64,000 bases of DNA. It comes from Escherichia sp. E1V33. GTDB taxonomy: Bacteria > Pseudomonadota > Gammaproteobacteria > Enterobacterales > Enterobacteriaceae. Below, piece after piece: positions 12,331 through 25,094 of the stretch. Below the pieces are notes generated by a model. It was given only the letters and a program-made list of their open reading frames with translations, was not told the DNA's origin and made no database searches. The stretch's first letter is position 1. Each line of letters opens with the position of its first letter. Both the position numbers and the translations under genes were made by a program. The DNA lies in contig NZ_RHJI01000010.1 of the NCBI RefSeq assembly GCF_004211955.1, positions 248,001 through 312,000 on the forward strand, read 5' to 3'.

Positions 12331-12795
12331 ATGACTGATTACGCGATAAGCAAGAAAAGCAGGCGATCGCTTTGGCTCCCTATTCTGGTATTCATCACTC
12401 TCGCGGCCTGCGCCAGCGCGGGTTACAGCTACTGGCATTCACAACAAGTGGCCGCTGACAACAAAGCGCAACAACATGTCATGCCTTCACCGGTCTTCTA
12501 TACGCTGGATACCTTTACGGTGAATCTGGGTGATGCGGACCGTGTGCTTTATATCGGTATTACGCTGCGACTAAAAGATGAAGCCACCCGTTCGCGCCTG
12601 AGTGAATATTTGCCGGAAGTCCGTAGTCGCTTGCTGTTACTGTTTTCGCGTCAGGATGCCGCTGTGCTGGCAACGGAAGAAGGCAAGCAACAACTGATTG
12701 CTGCGATTAAAGCCACACTTTCTACCCCGCTTGTTGCCGGGCAACCGAAACAGGATGTCACCGACGTGCTGTATACCGCTTTTATTCTGCGATAA
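12331..12795 (+). CDS. fliL: Flagellar basal body-associated protein FliL
   Basis: The 154-residue inner-membrane protein has one transmembrane segment near residues 17-34 ([19 protein letters not shown]) and a periplasmic stomatin-like domain. FliL surrounds the stator units and supports motor torque, mainly in swarming cells. The short basic N-terminus (ISKKSRRS) sets its N-in orientation. It heads the fliLMNOPQR operon and is followed by fliM after 4 bases. Confidence 0.95.
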   Translation: MTDYAISKKSRRSLWLPILVFITLAACASAGYSYWHSQQVAADNKAQQHVMPSPVFYTLDTFTVNLGDADRVLYIGITLRLKDEATRSRLSEYLPEVRSRLLLLFSRQDAAVLATEEGKQQLIAAIKATLSTPLVAGQPKQDVTDVLYTAFILR

Positions 12796-12799
12796 CGAC

Positions 12800-13804
12800 A
12801 TGGGCGATAGTATTCTTTCTCAAGCTGAAATTGATGCGCTGTTGAATGGCGACAGCGAAGTCAAAGACGAACCGACTTCCGGAGTGACCGGTGAAAGTGA
12901 TATTCGTCCGTACGATCCCAACACGCAACGCCGGGTTGTTCGCGAACGGTTACAGGCGCTGGAAATCATCAATGAGCGTTTTGCTCGCCACTTCCGCATG
13001 GGGCTGTTTAACCTGTTACGCCGTAGCCCGGACATTACCGTCGGGGCGATTCGTATTCAGCCGTATCATGAATTTGCCCGCAACCTGCCGGTGCCGACCA
13101 ATCTTAACCTTATCCACCTGAAACCACTGCGTGGCACAGGGCTGGTGGTGTTCTCGCCGAGTCTGGTATTTATTGCCGTAGATAACCTGTTCGGCGGTGA
13201 CGGTCGCTTCCCGACCAAAGTAGAAGGTCGCGAGTTTACCCATACGGAACAACGCGTCATCAACCGCATGTTGAAGCTGGCGCTCGAAGGCTACAGCGAC
13301 GCGTGGAAGGCGATTAATCCACTGGATGTGGAGTACGTGCGTTCTGAAATGCAGGTGAAATTTACCAATATCACCACCTCTCCGAACGACATTGTGGTTA
13401 ATACGCCGTTCCATGTCGAGATTGGCAACCTGACCGGTGAATTTAATATCTGCCTGCCATTCAGCATGATTGAACCACTGCGGGAATTGTTGGTTAACCC
13501 GCCGCTGGAAAACTCGCGCAATGAAGATCAGAACTGGCGCGATAATCTCGTACGCCAGGTACAGCACTCACAGCTGGAACTGGTCGCCAATTTTGCCGAT
13601 ATTTCGCTGCGCTTGTCGCAGATTTTAAAGCTGAAACCTGGCGACGTCCTGCCGATAGAAAAACCCGATCGCATTATCGCCCATGTTGATGGCGTTCCGG
13701 TGCTGACCAGCCAGTACGGCACCATCAACGGCCAGTATGCGTTACGGATAGAACATTTGATTAACCCGATTTTGAATTCTCTGAACGAGGAACAGCCCAA
13801 ATGA
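12800..13804 (+). CDS. fliM: Flagellar motor switch protein FliM
   Basis: The 334-residue protein is the central C-ring subunit and the receptor for phosphorylated CheY. The N-terminal CheY-binding peptide MGDSILSQAEIDALLNG is intact and fixes the start at this ATG, although an open frame extends upstream inside fliL. The middle CheC/FliM-like domain with GGDGRFPTK and the C-terminal surface-presentation domain that pairs with FliN follow. It overlaps fliN by 4 bases. Confidence 0.97.
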   Translation: MGDSILSQAEIDALLNGDSEVKDEPTSGVTGESDIRPYDPNTQRRVVRERLQALEIINERFARHFRMGLFNLLRRSPDITVGAIRIQPYHEFARNLPVPTNLNLIHLKPLRGTGLVVFSPSLVFIAVDNLFGGDGRFPTKVEGREFTHTEQRVINRMLKLALEGYSDAWKAINPLDVEYVRSEMQVKFTNITTSPNDIVVNTPFHVEIGNLTGEFNICLPFSMIEPLRELLVNPPLENSRNEDQNWRDNLVRQVQHSQLELVANFADISLRLSQILKLKPGDVLPIEKPDRIIAHVDGVPVLTSQYGTINGQYALRIEHLINPILNSLNEEQPK

Positions 13805-14214
13805 GTGACTTGAATAATCCGGCCGATGACAACAACGGCGCAATGGACGATCTTTGGGCTGAAGCGTTAGGCGAACAAAAATCGGCAAGCGACAAGAGCG
13901 CAGCTGAAGCGATGTTCCAACAGCTTGGCGGCGGTGACGTCAGCGGAACGTTGCAGGATATCGATCTTATTATGGATATTCCGGTCAAGCTGACCGTCGA
14001 GCTGGGCCGTACGCGGATGACCATCAAAGAGCTGCTGCGCCTGACGCAAGGATCAGTGGTGGCGCTGGACGGTCTGGCAGGCGAACCGTTGGATATTCTG
14101 ATTAACGGTTATTTAATTGCTCAGGGTGAAGTTGTGGTTGTCGCCGATAAATATGGCGTGCGGATCACCGATATCATTACCCCGTCCGAGCGGATGCGCC
14201 GCCTGAGCCGCTAG
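13801..14214 (+). CDS. fliN: Flagellar motor switch protein FliN
   Basis: The 137-residue protein forms the lower rim of the C ring with FliM and provides the docking site for FliH. The N-terminal 50 residues are acidic and flexible. The C-terminal SpoA fold spans about residues 55-135, with DIPVKLTVELGRTRM and the conserved hydrophobic VVALDGLAGEPLDILING patch shared by type III secretion proteins. The gene starts within the fliM stop (ATGA) and ends next to fliO. Confidence 0.97.
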   Translation: MSDLNNPADDNNGAMDDLWAEALGEQKSASDKSAAEAMFQQLGGGDVSGTLQDIDLIMDIPVKLTVELGRTRMTIKELLRLTQGSVVALDGLAGEPLDILINGYLIAQGEVVVVADKYGVRITDIITPSERMRRLSR

Positions 14215-14216
14215 TG

Positions 14217-14582
14217 ATGAATAACCACGCCACGGTACAACCTTCCGCGCCAGTTTCTGCTGCGCCGCTCCTTCAGGTGAGCGGCGCGCTAATTGCCATT
14301 ATTGTTCTGATTCTCGCTGCGGCCTGGCTGGTAAAAAGGCTGGGATTTGCACCCAAACGTAATGGTACGAACGGGCTGAAAGTTAGCGCAAGTGCCTCGT
14401 TGGGGACGCGTGAACGGATCGTGGTGGTCGATGTGGAAGATGCGCGACTGGTTCTCGGCGTTACCGCAGGGCAAATCAATCTGCTGCATAAACTTCCCCC
14501 TTCTGCGCCAACGGAAGAGTTACCTCAAGCCGATTTTCAGTCGGTCATGAAAAACTTGCTTAAGCGTAGCGGGAGAGGCTGA
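14217..14582 (+). CDS. fliO: Flagellar export protein FliO
   Basis: The 121-residue protein is a bitopic inner-membrane protein that helps FliP assemble before the export gate forms. The membrane segment lies at about residues 24-42 ([17 protein letters not shown]), followed by a basic stop and a soluble cytoplasmic domain. Two ATG codons are adjacent; I chose the second, giving MNNHATVQ, the usual start. It sits between fliN and fliP and overlaps the fliP start by one base. Confidence 0.93.
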   Translation: MNNHATVQPSAPVSAAPLLQVSGALIAIIVLILAAAWLVKRLGFAPKRNGTNGLKVSASASLGTRERIVVVDVEDARLVLGVTAGQINLLHKLPPSAPTEELPQADFQSVMKNLLKRSGRG

Positions 14583-15319
14583 TGCGTCGTCTGTTGTCTG
14601 TCGCACCGGTCCTTCTCTGGCTGCTTACCCCTCTCGCCTTTGCTCAACTGCCGGGCATCACCAGCCAGCCGCTGCCTGGCGGTGGACAAAGCTGGTCGCT
14701 CCCGGTGCAGACGCTGGTGTTCATCACTTCGTTGACGTTCATTCCAGCGATTTTACTGATGATGACCAGTTTCACCCGCATCATTATTGTTTTTGGTTTA
14801 TTGCGTAACGCACTGGGAACGCCCTCCGCGCCGCCCAATCAGGTATTGCTGGGGCTGGCGCTATTTTTGACCTTTTTTATTATGTCGCCGGTGATCGACA
14901 AAATTTATGTCGATGCATACCAGCCCTTCAGCGAAGAGAAAATCTCAATGCAGGAGGCGCTGGAAAAAGGGGCGCAGCCGCTGCGTGAATTTATGCTGCG
15001 TCAGACCCGCGAGGCGGATTTAGGGTTGTTTGCCCGACTGGCGAATACCGGCCCGTTGCAGGGACCGGAAGCTGTACCGATGCGCATTTTATTACCAGCC
15101 TACGTGACCAGCGAGCTGAAAACAGCCTTCCAGATAGGCTTCACGATTTTCATTCCTTTTTTGATTATCGACCTGGTTATTGCAAGTGTGTTGATGGCAT
15201 TGGGGATGATGATGGTTCCCCCCGCGACCATTGCTCTGCCGTTTAAACTGATGCTGTTTGTACTGGTGGATGGCTGGCAATTGCTGGTCGGTTCGCTGGC
15301 GCAAAGCTTTTACAGCTAG
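14582..15319 (+). CDS. fliP: Flagellar export gate protein FliP
   Basis: The 245-residue integral membrane protein forms, with FliQ and FliR, the helical export gate of the flagellar type III system. Uniquely among the gate proteins it has a cleaved signal peptide, seen here as [21 protein letters not shown]. Hydrophobic segments follow at about residues 45-65, 85-110, 185-210 and 215-235, with the conserved [18 protein letters not shown] block. Its end is 9 bases from fliQ. Confidence 0.97.
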   Translation: MRRLLSVAPVLLWLLTPLAFAQLPGITSQPLPGGGQSWSLPVQTLVFITSLTFIPAILLMMTSFTRIIIVFGLLRNALGTPSAPPNQVLLGLALFLTFFIMSPVIDKIYVDAYQPFSEEKISMQEALEKGAQPLREFMLRQTREADLGLFARLANTGPLQGPEAVPMRILLPAYVTSELKTAFQIGFTIFIPFLIIDLVIASVLMALGMMMVPPATIALPFKLMLFVLVDGWQLLVGSLAQSFYS

Positions 15320-15328
15320 AGAGGCAAA

Positions 15329-15598
15329 ATGACACCCGAATCGGTCATGATGATGGGGACAGAAGCGATGAAAGTCGCGCTGGCGCTGGCTGCCCCGCTG
15401 CTACTGGTGGCACTGGTCACCGGTCTTATCATCAGCATATTGCAGGCTGCCACGCAGATTAACGAAATGACGCTGTCGTTTATTCCGAAAATCATCGCCG
15501 TATTTATCGCCATTATTATTGCCGGACCGTGGATGCTCAACCTGTTGCTGGATTACGTTCGTACCTTGTTCACTAACCTGCCGTATATCATCGGGTAA
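15329..15598 (+). CDS. fliQ: Flagellar export gate protein FliQ
   Basis: The 89-residue protein has two hydrophobic hairpin segments (about residues 15-40 and 50-78) and the family start [18 protein letters not shown]. Four copies of FliQ wrap the FliP5-FliR1 core of the export gate. AGAGAGGC before the ATG acts as the ribosome-binding site. It precedes fliR by 8 bases. Confidence 0.96.
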   Translation: MTPESVMMMGTEAMKVALALAAPLLLVALVTGLIISILQAATQINEMTLSFIPKIIAVFIAIIIAGPWMLNLLLDYVRTLFTNLPYIIG

Positions 15599-15606
15599 TC
15601 GATGCA

Positions 15607-16392
15607 ATGTTGCAGGTAACAAGCGATCAATGGCTCTCCTGGCTAAGTCTGTATTTCTGGCCATTACTGCGTGTACTAGCGCTCATTTCTACCGCGCCCA
15701 TTTTGAGCGAACGCAGCGTGCCTAAACGGGTAAAACTGGGCCTCGCAATGATGATCACGTTCGCCATTGCCCCGGCAATACCCGCCAACGATGTGGCTAT
15801 TTTTTCGTTCTATGCCCTATGGCTGGCGGTGCAGCAAATCCTCATTGGCATTGCTCTCGGCTTTTCCATGCAATTTGCCTTCGCCGCTGTGCGCACCGCT
15901 GGCGAAATTATCGGTCTGCAAATGGGGCTGTCATTTGCGACGTTTGTCGATCCTGGCAGCCATCTCAATATACCCGTCTTAGCGCGCATTATGGATATGC
16001 TGGCGCTACTGTTATTCCTGACATTTAACGGTCATTTATGGTTGATTTCGTTGCTGGTCGATACGTTTCACACTCTACCCATTGGTGGCGAACCGCTGAA
16101 CAGCAATGCATTCCTGGCACTCACCAGGGCTGGGAGTTTGATTTTTCTTAACGGGTTGATGCTGGCGTTACCGCTCATTACCCTGTTGCTGACGCTGAAT
16201 CTCGCATTAGGTTTACTGAATCGTATGGCCCCGCAATTATCAATCTTTGTTATTGGTTTTCCATTAACGTTGACTGTCGGCATCTCATTAATGGCGGCAT
16301 TAATGCCGTTAATTGCTCCTTTTTGCGAACATTTATTTAGTGAAATTTTTAATTTGCTGGCAGATATCATCAGCGAATTACCTGTAATATGA
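15607..16392 (+). CDS. fliR: Flagellar export gate protein FliR
   Basis: The 261-residue protein is the single-copy subunit of the FliPQR gate and contacts FlhB. Most of it is hydrophobic, with about six membrane-type segments, and the [14 protein letters not shown] and [15 protein letters not shown] blocks are typical. It is the last gene of the fliL operon. The gap that follows to rcsA is AT-rich and carries the rcsA regulatory region. Confidence 0.96.
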   Translation: MLQVTSDQWLSWLSLYFWPLLRVLALISTAPILSERSVPKRVKLGLAMMITFAIAPAIPANDVAIFSFYALWLAVQQILIGIALGFSMQFAFAAVRTAGEIIGLQMGLSFATFVDPGSHLNIPVLARIMDMLALLLFLTFNGHLWLISLLVDTFHTLPIGGEPLNSNAFLALTRAGSLIFLNGLMLALPLITLLLTLNLALGLLNRMAPQLSIFVIGFPLTLTVGISLMAALMPLIAPFCEHLFSEIFNLLADIISELPVI

Positions 16393-16417
16393 TTCCCTAA
16401 TGTTTATCTTGTTATCC

Positions 16418-16431
16418 TAAGGATTATCTGA
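16418..16431 (+). promoter_or_regulatory. RcsAB box upstream of rcsA
   Basis: TAAGGATTATCTGA matches the RcsAB box, close to the form I recall for the autoregulated E. coli rcsA promoter (TAAGGATTATCCGA). It lies about 250 bases before the rcsA start; the long leader between is also where H-NS silencing and DsrA effects act in E. coli. Confidence 0.7.
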
Positions 16432-16681
16432 AAAATAATACCAGCGAACATCTTCCAGGATACTCCTGTGGCGAAATATTTGTTTTAACCTCACTCACAT
16501 ATCGCAACATTTACTTTACTTTAAGACAATTCCAGGCAAATTATACAACACTTTACGGGATAGTAAGTCCGCCTGAAAAATCGCGAGAGTGGCGCATTAG
16601 GTGACCCATGTCGTTCCGTTTAGTCATGATGAAATATTCAGGTAAGGGGAATTATCGTTACGCATTGAGTGAGGGTATGCC

Positions 16682-17305
16682 ATGTCAACGATTATTATGG
16701 ATTTATGTAGTTACACCCGGCTGGGTTTGACCGGGTATCTGTTGAGTAGAGGGGTGAAAAAAAGAGAAATCAACGACATTGAAACCGTTGATGACCTTGC
16801 CATCGCTTGTGAATCACAGCACCCTTCAGTGGTGTTTATTAATGAGGACTGTTTTATCCACGATGCTTCTAACAGTCAACGTATCAAGCACATCATTAAT
16901 CAACATCCCAATACGTTATTTATCGTTTTTATGGCAATTGCCAATGTTCATTTTGATGAATATCTATTGGTCAGAAAAAATTTATTGATCAGTTCCAAAT
17001 CGATTAAGCCGGAATCTCTTGATGATATCCTTGGCGATATTCTGAAAAAAGAGACAACGATGGCCAGTATTTTAAATATGCCAACGTTATCATTAAGCCG
17101 GACCGAATCGAGTATGTTGCGAATGTGGATGGCTGGTCAGGGAACGATTCAAATATCTGACCAAATGAATATTAAAGCCAAGACCGTTTCATCGCATAAA
17201 GGCAATATTAAACGTAAGATCAAAACGCATAATAAACAGGTTATCTACCATGTCGTCCGACTGACCGATAATGTGACTAATGGTATTTTTGTCAACATGC
17301 GCTAA
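16682..17305 (+). CDS. rcsA: Capsule synthesis co-activator RcsA
   Basis: The 207-residue protein is the unstable partner of RcsB that activates colanic acid capsule genes and represses flhDC. The N-terminal half (about residues 1-120) starts [21 protein letters not shown] LuxR-type helix-turn-helix lies at about residues 138-195, with [14 protein letters not shown] and [17 protein letters not shown]. It is a known Lon substrate. The RcsAB box upstream indicates autoactivation. It stands alone, pointing toward dsrB. Confidence 0.96.
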   Translation: MSTIIMDLCSYTRLGLTGYLLSRGVKKREINDIETVDDLAIACESQHPSVVFINEDCFIHDASNSQRIKHIINQHPNTLFIVFMAIANVHFDEYLLVRKNLLISSKSIKPESLDDILGDILKKETTMASILNMPTLSLSRTESSMLRMWMAGQGTIQISDQMNIKAKTVSSHKGNIKRKIKTHNKQVIYHVVRLTDNVTNGIFVNMR

Positions 17306-17311
17306 GGCATA

Positions 17312-17337
17312 CTGACTGGTGGGATACCACCAGTCAG
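17312..17337. terminator. Inverted repeat between rcsA and dsrB
   Basis: CTGACTGGTGG and CCACCAGTCAG form a perfect 11-bp stem around a 4-base loop. It lies between the convergent rcsA and dsrB genes and could end transcription from either side, although no clear T run follows on the plus strand. Confidence 0.55.
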
Positions 17338-17348
17338 GCTGACAGAAA

Positions 17349-17627
<279 letters not shown>

Positions 17628-17700
17628 CTATACTTAAGAAATGCCTGGCTGACATGACGTGTCGGCAGCAACATATAAGCAACGGTTGCGAGGAAAGATG

Positions 17701-17928
17701 ATGAAAACCGCAAAAGAGTACAGCGATACCGCAAAACGTGAGGTCAGCGTCGATGTCGATGCCCTGCTGGCGGCGATCAATGAAATTAGCGAAAGCGAAG
17801 TTCATCGCAGCCAGAACGATTCGGAACACGTTAGCGTCGATGGCCGTGAATATCATACATGGCGTGAATTAGCCGATGCCTTTGAACTTGATATTCATGA
17901 CTTTAGCGTCTCTGAAGTGAATCGCTAA
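17701..17928 (+). CDS. yodD: Stress-induced small protein YodD
   Basis: The 75-residue acidic protein begins MKTAKEYSDTAKREVSVDVD. K-12 YodD is induced by peroxide, cadmium and acid, with no known biochemical role. No motif or membrane segment is visible. Two adjacent ATG codons occur; the second gives the known length, and GAGGAAAG precedes them. It converges on the dsrA RNA gene, whose terminator starts 13 bases after its stop codon. Confidence 0.92.
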   Translation: MKTAKEYSDTAKREVSVDVDALLAAINEISESEVHRSQNDSEHVSVDGREYHTWRELADAFELDIHDFSVSEVNR

Positions 17929-17941
17929 ATGCGTCATAAAA

Positions 17942-18029
17942 AAATCCCGACCCTTGTGGGGGTCGGGATCAAACTTGCTTAAGCAAGAAGCACTTAAAAA
18001 ATTCGTTACACCAGGAAATCTGATGCGTT
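17942..18029 (-). ncRNA. dsrA: DsrA small regulatory RNA
   Basis: Read on the minus strand, the sequence starts AACGCATCAGATTTCCTGGT, continues with the GTAACGAATTTTTTAAGTGC region that pairs with the rpoS leader and hns mRNA, and ends in the GATCCCGACCC hairpin plus T run. This is Hfq-dependent DsrA, which raises RpoS translation at low temperature and lowers H-NS. Compared with my memory of K-12 (AACACATC), base 4 is G instead of A, and the terminator loop is one base longer. The rpoS pairing region looks unchanged. Ends are placed by similarity. Confidence 0.93.
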
Positions 18030-20731
<2,702 letters not shown>

Positions 20732-20821
20732 CCTGACGACTCCCAACCTGCTTTTTTATGATTCTGGCATAACCTGGCGATAGCGTACCGCCAAACATCG
20801 ATATTTTTATAATGTTGGCAT

Positions 20822-20904
20822 GATAAGACGCGACAGCGTCGCATCAGACATTCCATGCAGACGCTGCTAAAACAGCCGGATGCGGCGTTAACGCCACATC
20901 CGGC
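20822..20904. repeat. REP/BIME element
   Basis: GATAAGACGCG...GCGTCGCATCAGAC followed by GCCGGATGCGGCGTTAACGC...CATCCGGC gives two head-to-head REP units, the usual extragenic palindromes of E. coli. It lies between the start of dgcQ and the end of yodC. Confidence 0.85.
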
Positions 20905-20924
20905 CTTGTGTTACTTGCACACTT

Positions 20925-21107
20925 TCAGACTTCTTCCGACGAACAACTCCCCTCCCCCGGAACAAGCTCGGTTTCATGAAAAGCTTCCCGCTTGACCCCA
21001 TAACCGTCATACCAGCGGCACTCAACCATACCGCTGGAATACCCGGTGACAATCATCCGCGGGCCGCCCTCTTTTACCGTGACTTCCTCACTAACCATAA
21101 AGCTCAT
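20925..21107 (-). CDS. yodC: Small protein YodC (DUF2158)
   Basis: The 60-residue protein contains VTVKEGGPRMIVTGYSSGMV and CRWYDGYGVKREAF, the hallmark of the YodC/DUF2158 family of small, probably SH3-like domains. Its function is unknown. AAGGAGGCGAG before the ATG gives a strong ribosome-binding site. It is interesting that dsrB, also in this region, has a similar beta-rich [14 protein letters not shown] opening, so the two may be distant relatives. Confidence 0.92.
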   Translation of the reverse strand: MSFMVSEEVTVKEGGPRMIVTGYSSGMVECRWYDGYGVKREAFHETELVPGEGSCSSEEV

Positions 21108-21185
21108 ACTCGCCTCCTTTTTTCGAGTGAAACTTGTTCACCTTAGTCGAGGATGGCGAATTTTGCATAACCGCCAATGTGGATT

Positions 21186-22103
21186 TTAATGTGCCTGGCC
21201 GCGCATTTTCGCTACCACTTTCACTCCAAGCACCACGATGCCACCGATGATAAATCCAAGAATCAGATTTAAAACAGTCGGTAATATCATCGCCACCAGT
21301 GCGTTCTGCTGTTCGGCAAAATGTTCAATGGCATGATGCAGTGGCGCGATGCCATGCACCACAATGCCACCACCAACCAGGAACATCGCCAGCGTGCCGA
21401 CAACCGATAACGCTTTCATCAGCCAGGGCGCGATAATCAACAGCCCCTTACCCAATGCCTGCATCAAGGAACTGGACTTTTCTGCCAGCCAGTAGCCCAG
21501 GTCATCAATCTTAACGATAATCCCCACCAGCCCATACACGCCAATCGTTACCACCAGAGCAATCCCTGAGAGCACCAGCACCTGATTAATCAGCGGCGCT
21601 TCCGCCACAATACCCAGCGTTATGGCGACAATCTCCGCAGACAAAATAAAATCGGTGCGAATGGCCCCTTTTATTTTGTCCTTTTCAAACTTGAGCGGGT
21701 CTTGCGCCGCTAGTTTTTCCAGACGCTGCTGACTCTGCGCCGGGTCCTCTTTGTGCTTACGCGCCTCCAGCATATGTAGCACTTTCTCTACCCCTTCAAA
21801 GCAGAGAAACGCACCACCAATCATCAACAGTGGCGTAATTGCCCACGGAATGAATGCACTGATAATCAGCGCCAGCGGCACCAGAATCACTTTGTTGATT
21901 AGCGATCCCTTCGCCACGCCCCAGACAACAGGAAGTTCCCGGTTGGCACGCACGCCTGAAACTTGTTGCGCGTTGAGCGACAAGTCATCCCCTAATACGC
22001 CGGCGGTTTTCTTCGCCGCCAGCTTGCCCATCACGGAGATATCGTCCAGCAAAGTGGCGATATCATCGAGCAACGTCAGTAAACTACTCCCGGCCAAAAG
22101 CAT
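21186..22103 (-). CDS. yedI: DUF808 inner-membrane protein YedI
   Basis: The 305-residue protein starts [20 protein letters not shown], as in the DUF808 family. Several hydrophobic segments (about residues 75-100, 155-175, 180-205, 220-250 and 270-300) make it a polytopic inner-membrane protein. The transport substrate or role is unknown. It stands alone between yodC and the divergent yedA. Confidence 0.92.
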   Translation of the reverse strand: MLLAGSSLLTLLDDIATLLDDISVMGKLAAKKTAGVLGDDLSLNAQQVSGVRANRELPVVWGVAKGSLINKVILVPLALIISAFIPWAITPLLMIGGAFLCFEGVEKVLHMLEARKHKEDPAQSQQRLEKLAAQDPLKFEKDKIKGAIRTDFILSAEIVAITLGIVAEAPLINQVLVLSGIALVVTIGVYGLVGIIVKIDDLGYWLAEKSSSLMQALGKGLLIIAPWLMKALSVVGTLAMFLVGGGIVVHGIAPLHHAIEHFAEQQNALVAMILPTVLNLILGFIIGGIVVLGVKVVAKMRGQAH

Positions 22104-22273
22104 TCCCTCTCATTTTTTCGTTGACGCGCTAAGTATGAAGCAAAATCGGCTTGCCTGATACTTGCTTCACAGGTCAACATTTTTTTAACAATTAAGCGCA
22201 ATTATATCTCTCGCCAGCAGAATGATTTTCACGTTTACTATGAACCACCTTTTTATTTCCACCGTGAGGGATT

Positions 22274-23194
22274 ATGCGTTTCCGCCAGTTGTTACCGCTT
22301 TTTGGCGCGCTGTTTGCGTTGTATATCATTTGGGGCTCAACCTATTTTGTCATTCGGATTGGCGTTGAAAGCTGGCCACCGTTAATGATGGCGGGAGTGC
22401 GATTCTTGGCAGCAGGTATTTTATTGATGGCATTTTTACTGCTGCGTGGGCACAAATTGCCACCGCTACGTCCCCTGCTCAACGCCGCGCTGATTGGCCT
22501 GTTACTACTGGCTGTCGGTAACGGTATGGTGACGGTTGCCGAACATCAAAACGTCCCTTCCGGCATTGCCGCCGTGGTGGTGGCAACGGTGCCACTGTTT
22601 ACTCTTTGCTTCAGCCGTCTGTTTGGTATTAAAACGCGCAAACTGGAATGGGTAGGTATCGCCATCGGGCTTGCCGGAATCATCATGCTCAATAGTGGCG
22701 GTAATTTAAGCGGTAACCCGTGGGGTGCAATGCTGATTTTAATCGGCTCAATTAGCTGGGCGTTTGGGTCGGTTTATGGCTCGCGCATTACTTTGCCGGT
22801 AGGGATGATGGCTGGCGCCATTGAGATGCTGGCGGCAGGCGTAGTGTTAATGATCGCGTCGATGATTGCAGGTGAAAAACTGACAGCAGTCCCTTCGCTT
22901 TCAGGTTTCCTGGCTGTGGGATATTTGACGCTGTTTGGCTCGATTATCGCCATCAACGCTTATATGTATTTAATCCGCAATGTCAGTCCGGCGCTGGCCA
23001 CCAGCTACGCCTATGTTAATCCGGTGGTCGCGGTATTGCTGGGTACGGGTCTGGGCGGCGAAACGCTGTCGAAGATTGAATGGCTGGCGCTGGGGGTGAT
23101 TGTTTTCGCAGTAGTGCTGGTCACGTTGGGGAAATATCTCTTTCCGGCTAAATCCGTTGTTGCTCCCGTCATTCAGGATGCATCAAGCGAGTAA
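22274..23194 (+). CDS. yedA: EamA-family transporter YedA
   Basis: The 306-residue protein has ten hydrophobic segments arranged as two EamA repeats, beginning LFALYIIWGSTYFVIRIGVE in the first repeat and LILIGSISWAFGSVYGSR in the second. It belongs to the drug/metabolite transporter superfamily; overexpressed YedA has been linked to amino-acid efflux and compound resistance. AGGGATT before the ATG supports the start. Its 3' end overlaps the convergent vsr gene by 12 bases. Confidence 0.93.
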   Translation: MRFRQLLPLFGALFALYIIWGSTYFVIRIGVESWPPLMMAGVRFLAAGILLMAFLLLRGHKLPPLRPLLNAALIGLLLLAVGNGMVTVAEHQNVPSGIAAVVVATVPLFTLCFSRLFGIKTRKLEWVGIAIGLAGIIMLNSGGNLSGNPWGAMLILIGSISWAFGSVYGSRITLPVGMMAGAIEMLAAGVVLMIASMIAGEKLTAVPSLSGFLAVGYLTLFGSIIAINAYMYLIRNVSPALATSYAYVNPVVAVLLGTGLGGETLSKIEWLALGVIVFAVVLVTLGKYLFPAKSVVAPVIQDASSE

Positions 23195-23653
23195 ATGAAT
23201 CCCCAGAGTGTCGATCTGCGCGCTGGCGCCCTCGCCGCAGATCCACTCTTCCAGACGCTCGGTAAGTGCCGCGTCCGTTAATTTCTCCCGCCCGCGTAAC
23301 GCACATTCCCAGACAATCAATACGCGCCAGCCAAGTTCCTGCAAACGGCTGATATCACGACGATCGCGTTCGACATTTTTACCTATCTTCTCAAGCCAGA
23401 AATCTGTTCGCGTGGCGGGGACTTTAAACAGATAGCAATGGTGATGGTGCCAGAAGCAACCGTGGGCAAATATCACACAGCGAAATTCATCAAGGACAAA
23501 ATCCGGACGTCCGGGGAGACTGGCTTCCTGAACACGAAACGCCAGCCCCTGCTCAGTTAACAGGCTGGCAAGGCGTTTCTCGATTGCCGTATCACGCGTG
23601 GCAATCGCGCGCATATTTTTGCTGCGCGTTGCCTTATCGTGAACGTCGGCCAT
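23183..23653 (-). CDS. vsr: Very-short-patch mismatch endonuclease Vsr
   Basis: The 156-residue protein starts [21 protein letters not shown] and contains the catalytic [12 protein letters not shown] and [19 protein letters not shown] blocks with the aspartate, the zinc cysteines and histidines. Vsr nicks 5' of the T in T:G mismatches created when Dcm-made 5-methylcytosine deaminates in CCWGG sites. An open frame extends upstream inside dcm; the ATG chosen gives the usual length. It overlaps dcm by 20 bases, as in K-12, which keeps repair linked to methylation. Confidence 0.96.
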   Translation of the reverse strand: MADVHDKATRSKNMRAIATRDTAIEKRLASLLTEQGLAFRVQEASLPGRPDFVLDEFRCVIFAHGCFWHHHHCYLFKVPATRTDFWLEKIGKNVERDRRDISRLQELGWRVLIVWECALRGREKLTDAALTERLEEWICGEGASAQIDTLGIHLLA

Positions 23654-25052
23654 GTTGTGTTTCTCGCTGACGCAACGCCACCGCCTGTTTGATTTTTGGC
23701 TCGAGCAGTTTTGCCACCGCGGCAAAGACCGGCACGACCACCGAATTACCGAACTGACGATAGGCCTGCGTATCGGAGACCGGTATACGGAATTTCGCTT
23801 CTCCCGGCGCTTCAAAGCCCATCAGACGCGCGCATTCTCGAGGCGTTAATCTTCGTGGACGATGTTGCTGATTCTGCGGATCGTCAAAGTCTTTCTCACC
23901 TGTTGCCATATCCCAGCCGCGATCGATTAAGATTTCCGCACCGTCTTTATAATAACGAGCAGAAAGCGTGCGCGTGACACTTCGCGGATTGTTCGGATAA
24001 ACCATCCCATAACCGAAGCCGTTACCGCGCGCCTGATGCTTCTTCGCATAGCGATAGAGATACTTCCATAGCACTGGCGTCAGGATATATTTCGCTTCGA
24101 CTATCGGATCAAGCAACTGCGCCAGCGTCATTCGTTGTGCAGGGAAACATTCGCTTATATCACGCAGGGTAAAATCAGCTTTCAGATTCAGATCGCGACG
24201 AAAGCCCACCAGCACGATGCGCTCACGGTGCTGCGGCAGGAAATGTTTGCCATCGATGATTTTCGGATCGTCCGGCCCGTTATCTTCTGCGTCAGCGACG
24301 TCATAGCCCAATTCGTCCAGCGTCTGCATAATAATGCGGAATGTTTTACCCTGGTCGTGGCTTTTCAGGTTTTTAACGTTTTCGAGCACAAAAATCGCCG
24401 GCCTACGAGCGTCGATGATGCGCACCACATCAAAGAACAGCGTACCCTGGGTATCGCAGGCAAAACCGTGCGCCCGCCCAAGCGAATTCTTTTTCGATAC
24501 ACCAGCCAGTGAAAACGGCTGGCAAGGAAAACCGGCCAGTAAAACATCGTGCTCAGGAATGTGCTGACGGATATGTTCCGCCGCCGCTTCATCACTCACG
24601 CCCTCTTTATTGCTCAGGGTGATGTCGCGGATATCTTCATTAAAATGATGTGTCGCCGGGTCGCAATAATGGTTGGCTTTATAGGTGCGCACCGCATGTT
24701 TATTCCACTCACTGGTAAATACGCACTGACCGCCAATTGACTCAAAACCGCGACGGATACCACCAATCCCGGCAAAGAGATCGATAAAGCGAAAAGCATA
24801 ATGTGGATGATGTGCTGGCGGTTTGGGTAGCAACGTTTGCAGGTGGGTGAACTCATTTTCACTTAAACGGTGCCATACCGAATCATTCGCCAGCGCACGT
24901 TTTAAAATCGCTGCGCTCCAGTGGTTATCCCCCACGCCATTAAGTTGCGCCACCAGTGTTTTAACATCATAAATTTGCAGCAGTTTCTCCAGCATTGCCT
25001 GTGCGGCATTCCCGGTGCTGTATGAATCGGTTACTGAAATATTTTCCTGCAT
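23634..25052 (-). CDS. dcm: DNA cytosine methyltransferase Dcm
   Basis: The 472-residue protein methylates the inner C of CCWGG. Conserved motif I ([17 protein letters not shown]) is near residue 89, motif IV with the catalytic cysteine ([13 protein letters not shown]) near residue 175, the ENVKNL motif near 220, and the [10 protein letters not shown] motif X near the C-terminus. Length equals K-12 Dcm. It is an orphan methyltransferase with no restriction partner nearby. Expression is coupled to vsr through the overlapping frames. Confidence 0.97.
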   Translation of the reverse strand: MQENISVTDSYSTGNAAQAMLEKLLQIYDVKTLVAQLNGVGDNHWSAAILKRALANDSVWHRLSENEFTHLQTLLPKPPAHHPHYAFRFIDLFAGIGGIRRGFESIGGQCVFTSEWNKHAVRTYKANHYCDPATHHFNEDIRDITLSNKEGVSDEAAAEHIRQHIPEHDVLLAGFPCQPFSLAGVSKKNSLGRAHGFACDTQGTLFFDVVRIIDARRPAIFVLENVKNLKSHDQGKTFRIIMQTLDELGYDVADAEDNGPDDPKIIDGKHFLPQHRERIVLVGFRRDLNLKADFTLRDISECFPAQRMTLAQLLDPIVEAKYILTPVLWKYLYRYAKKHQARGNGFGYGMVYPNNPRSVTRTLSARYYKDGAEILIDRGWDMATGEKDFDDPQNQQHRPRRLTPRECARLMGFEAPGEAKFRIPVSDTQAYRQFGNSVVVPVFAAVAKLLEPKIKQAVALRQRETQHGRRSR

Positions 25053-25094
25053 AGATTTAACCGGCCATATGAGATGGCCGACAGGTTAACATAA

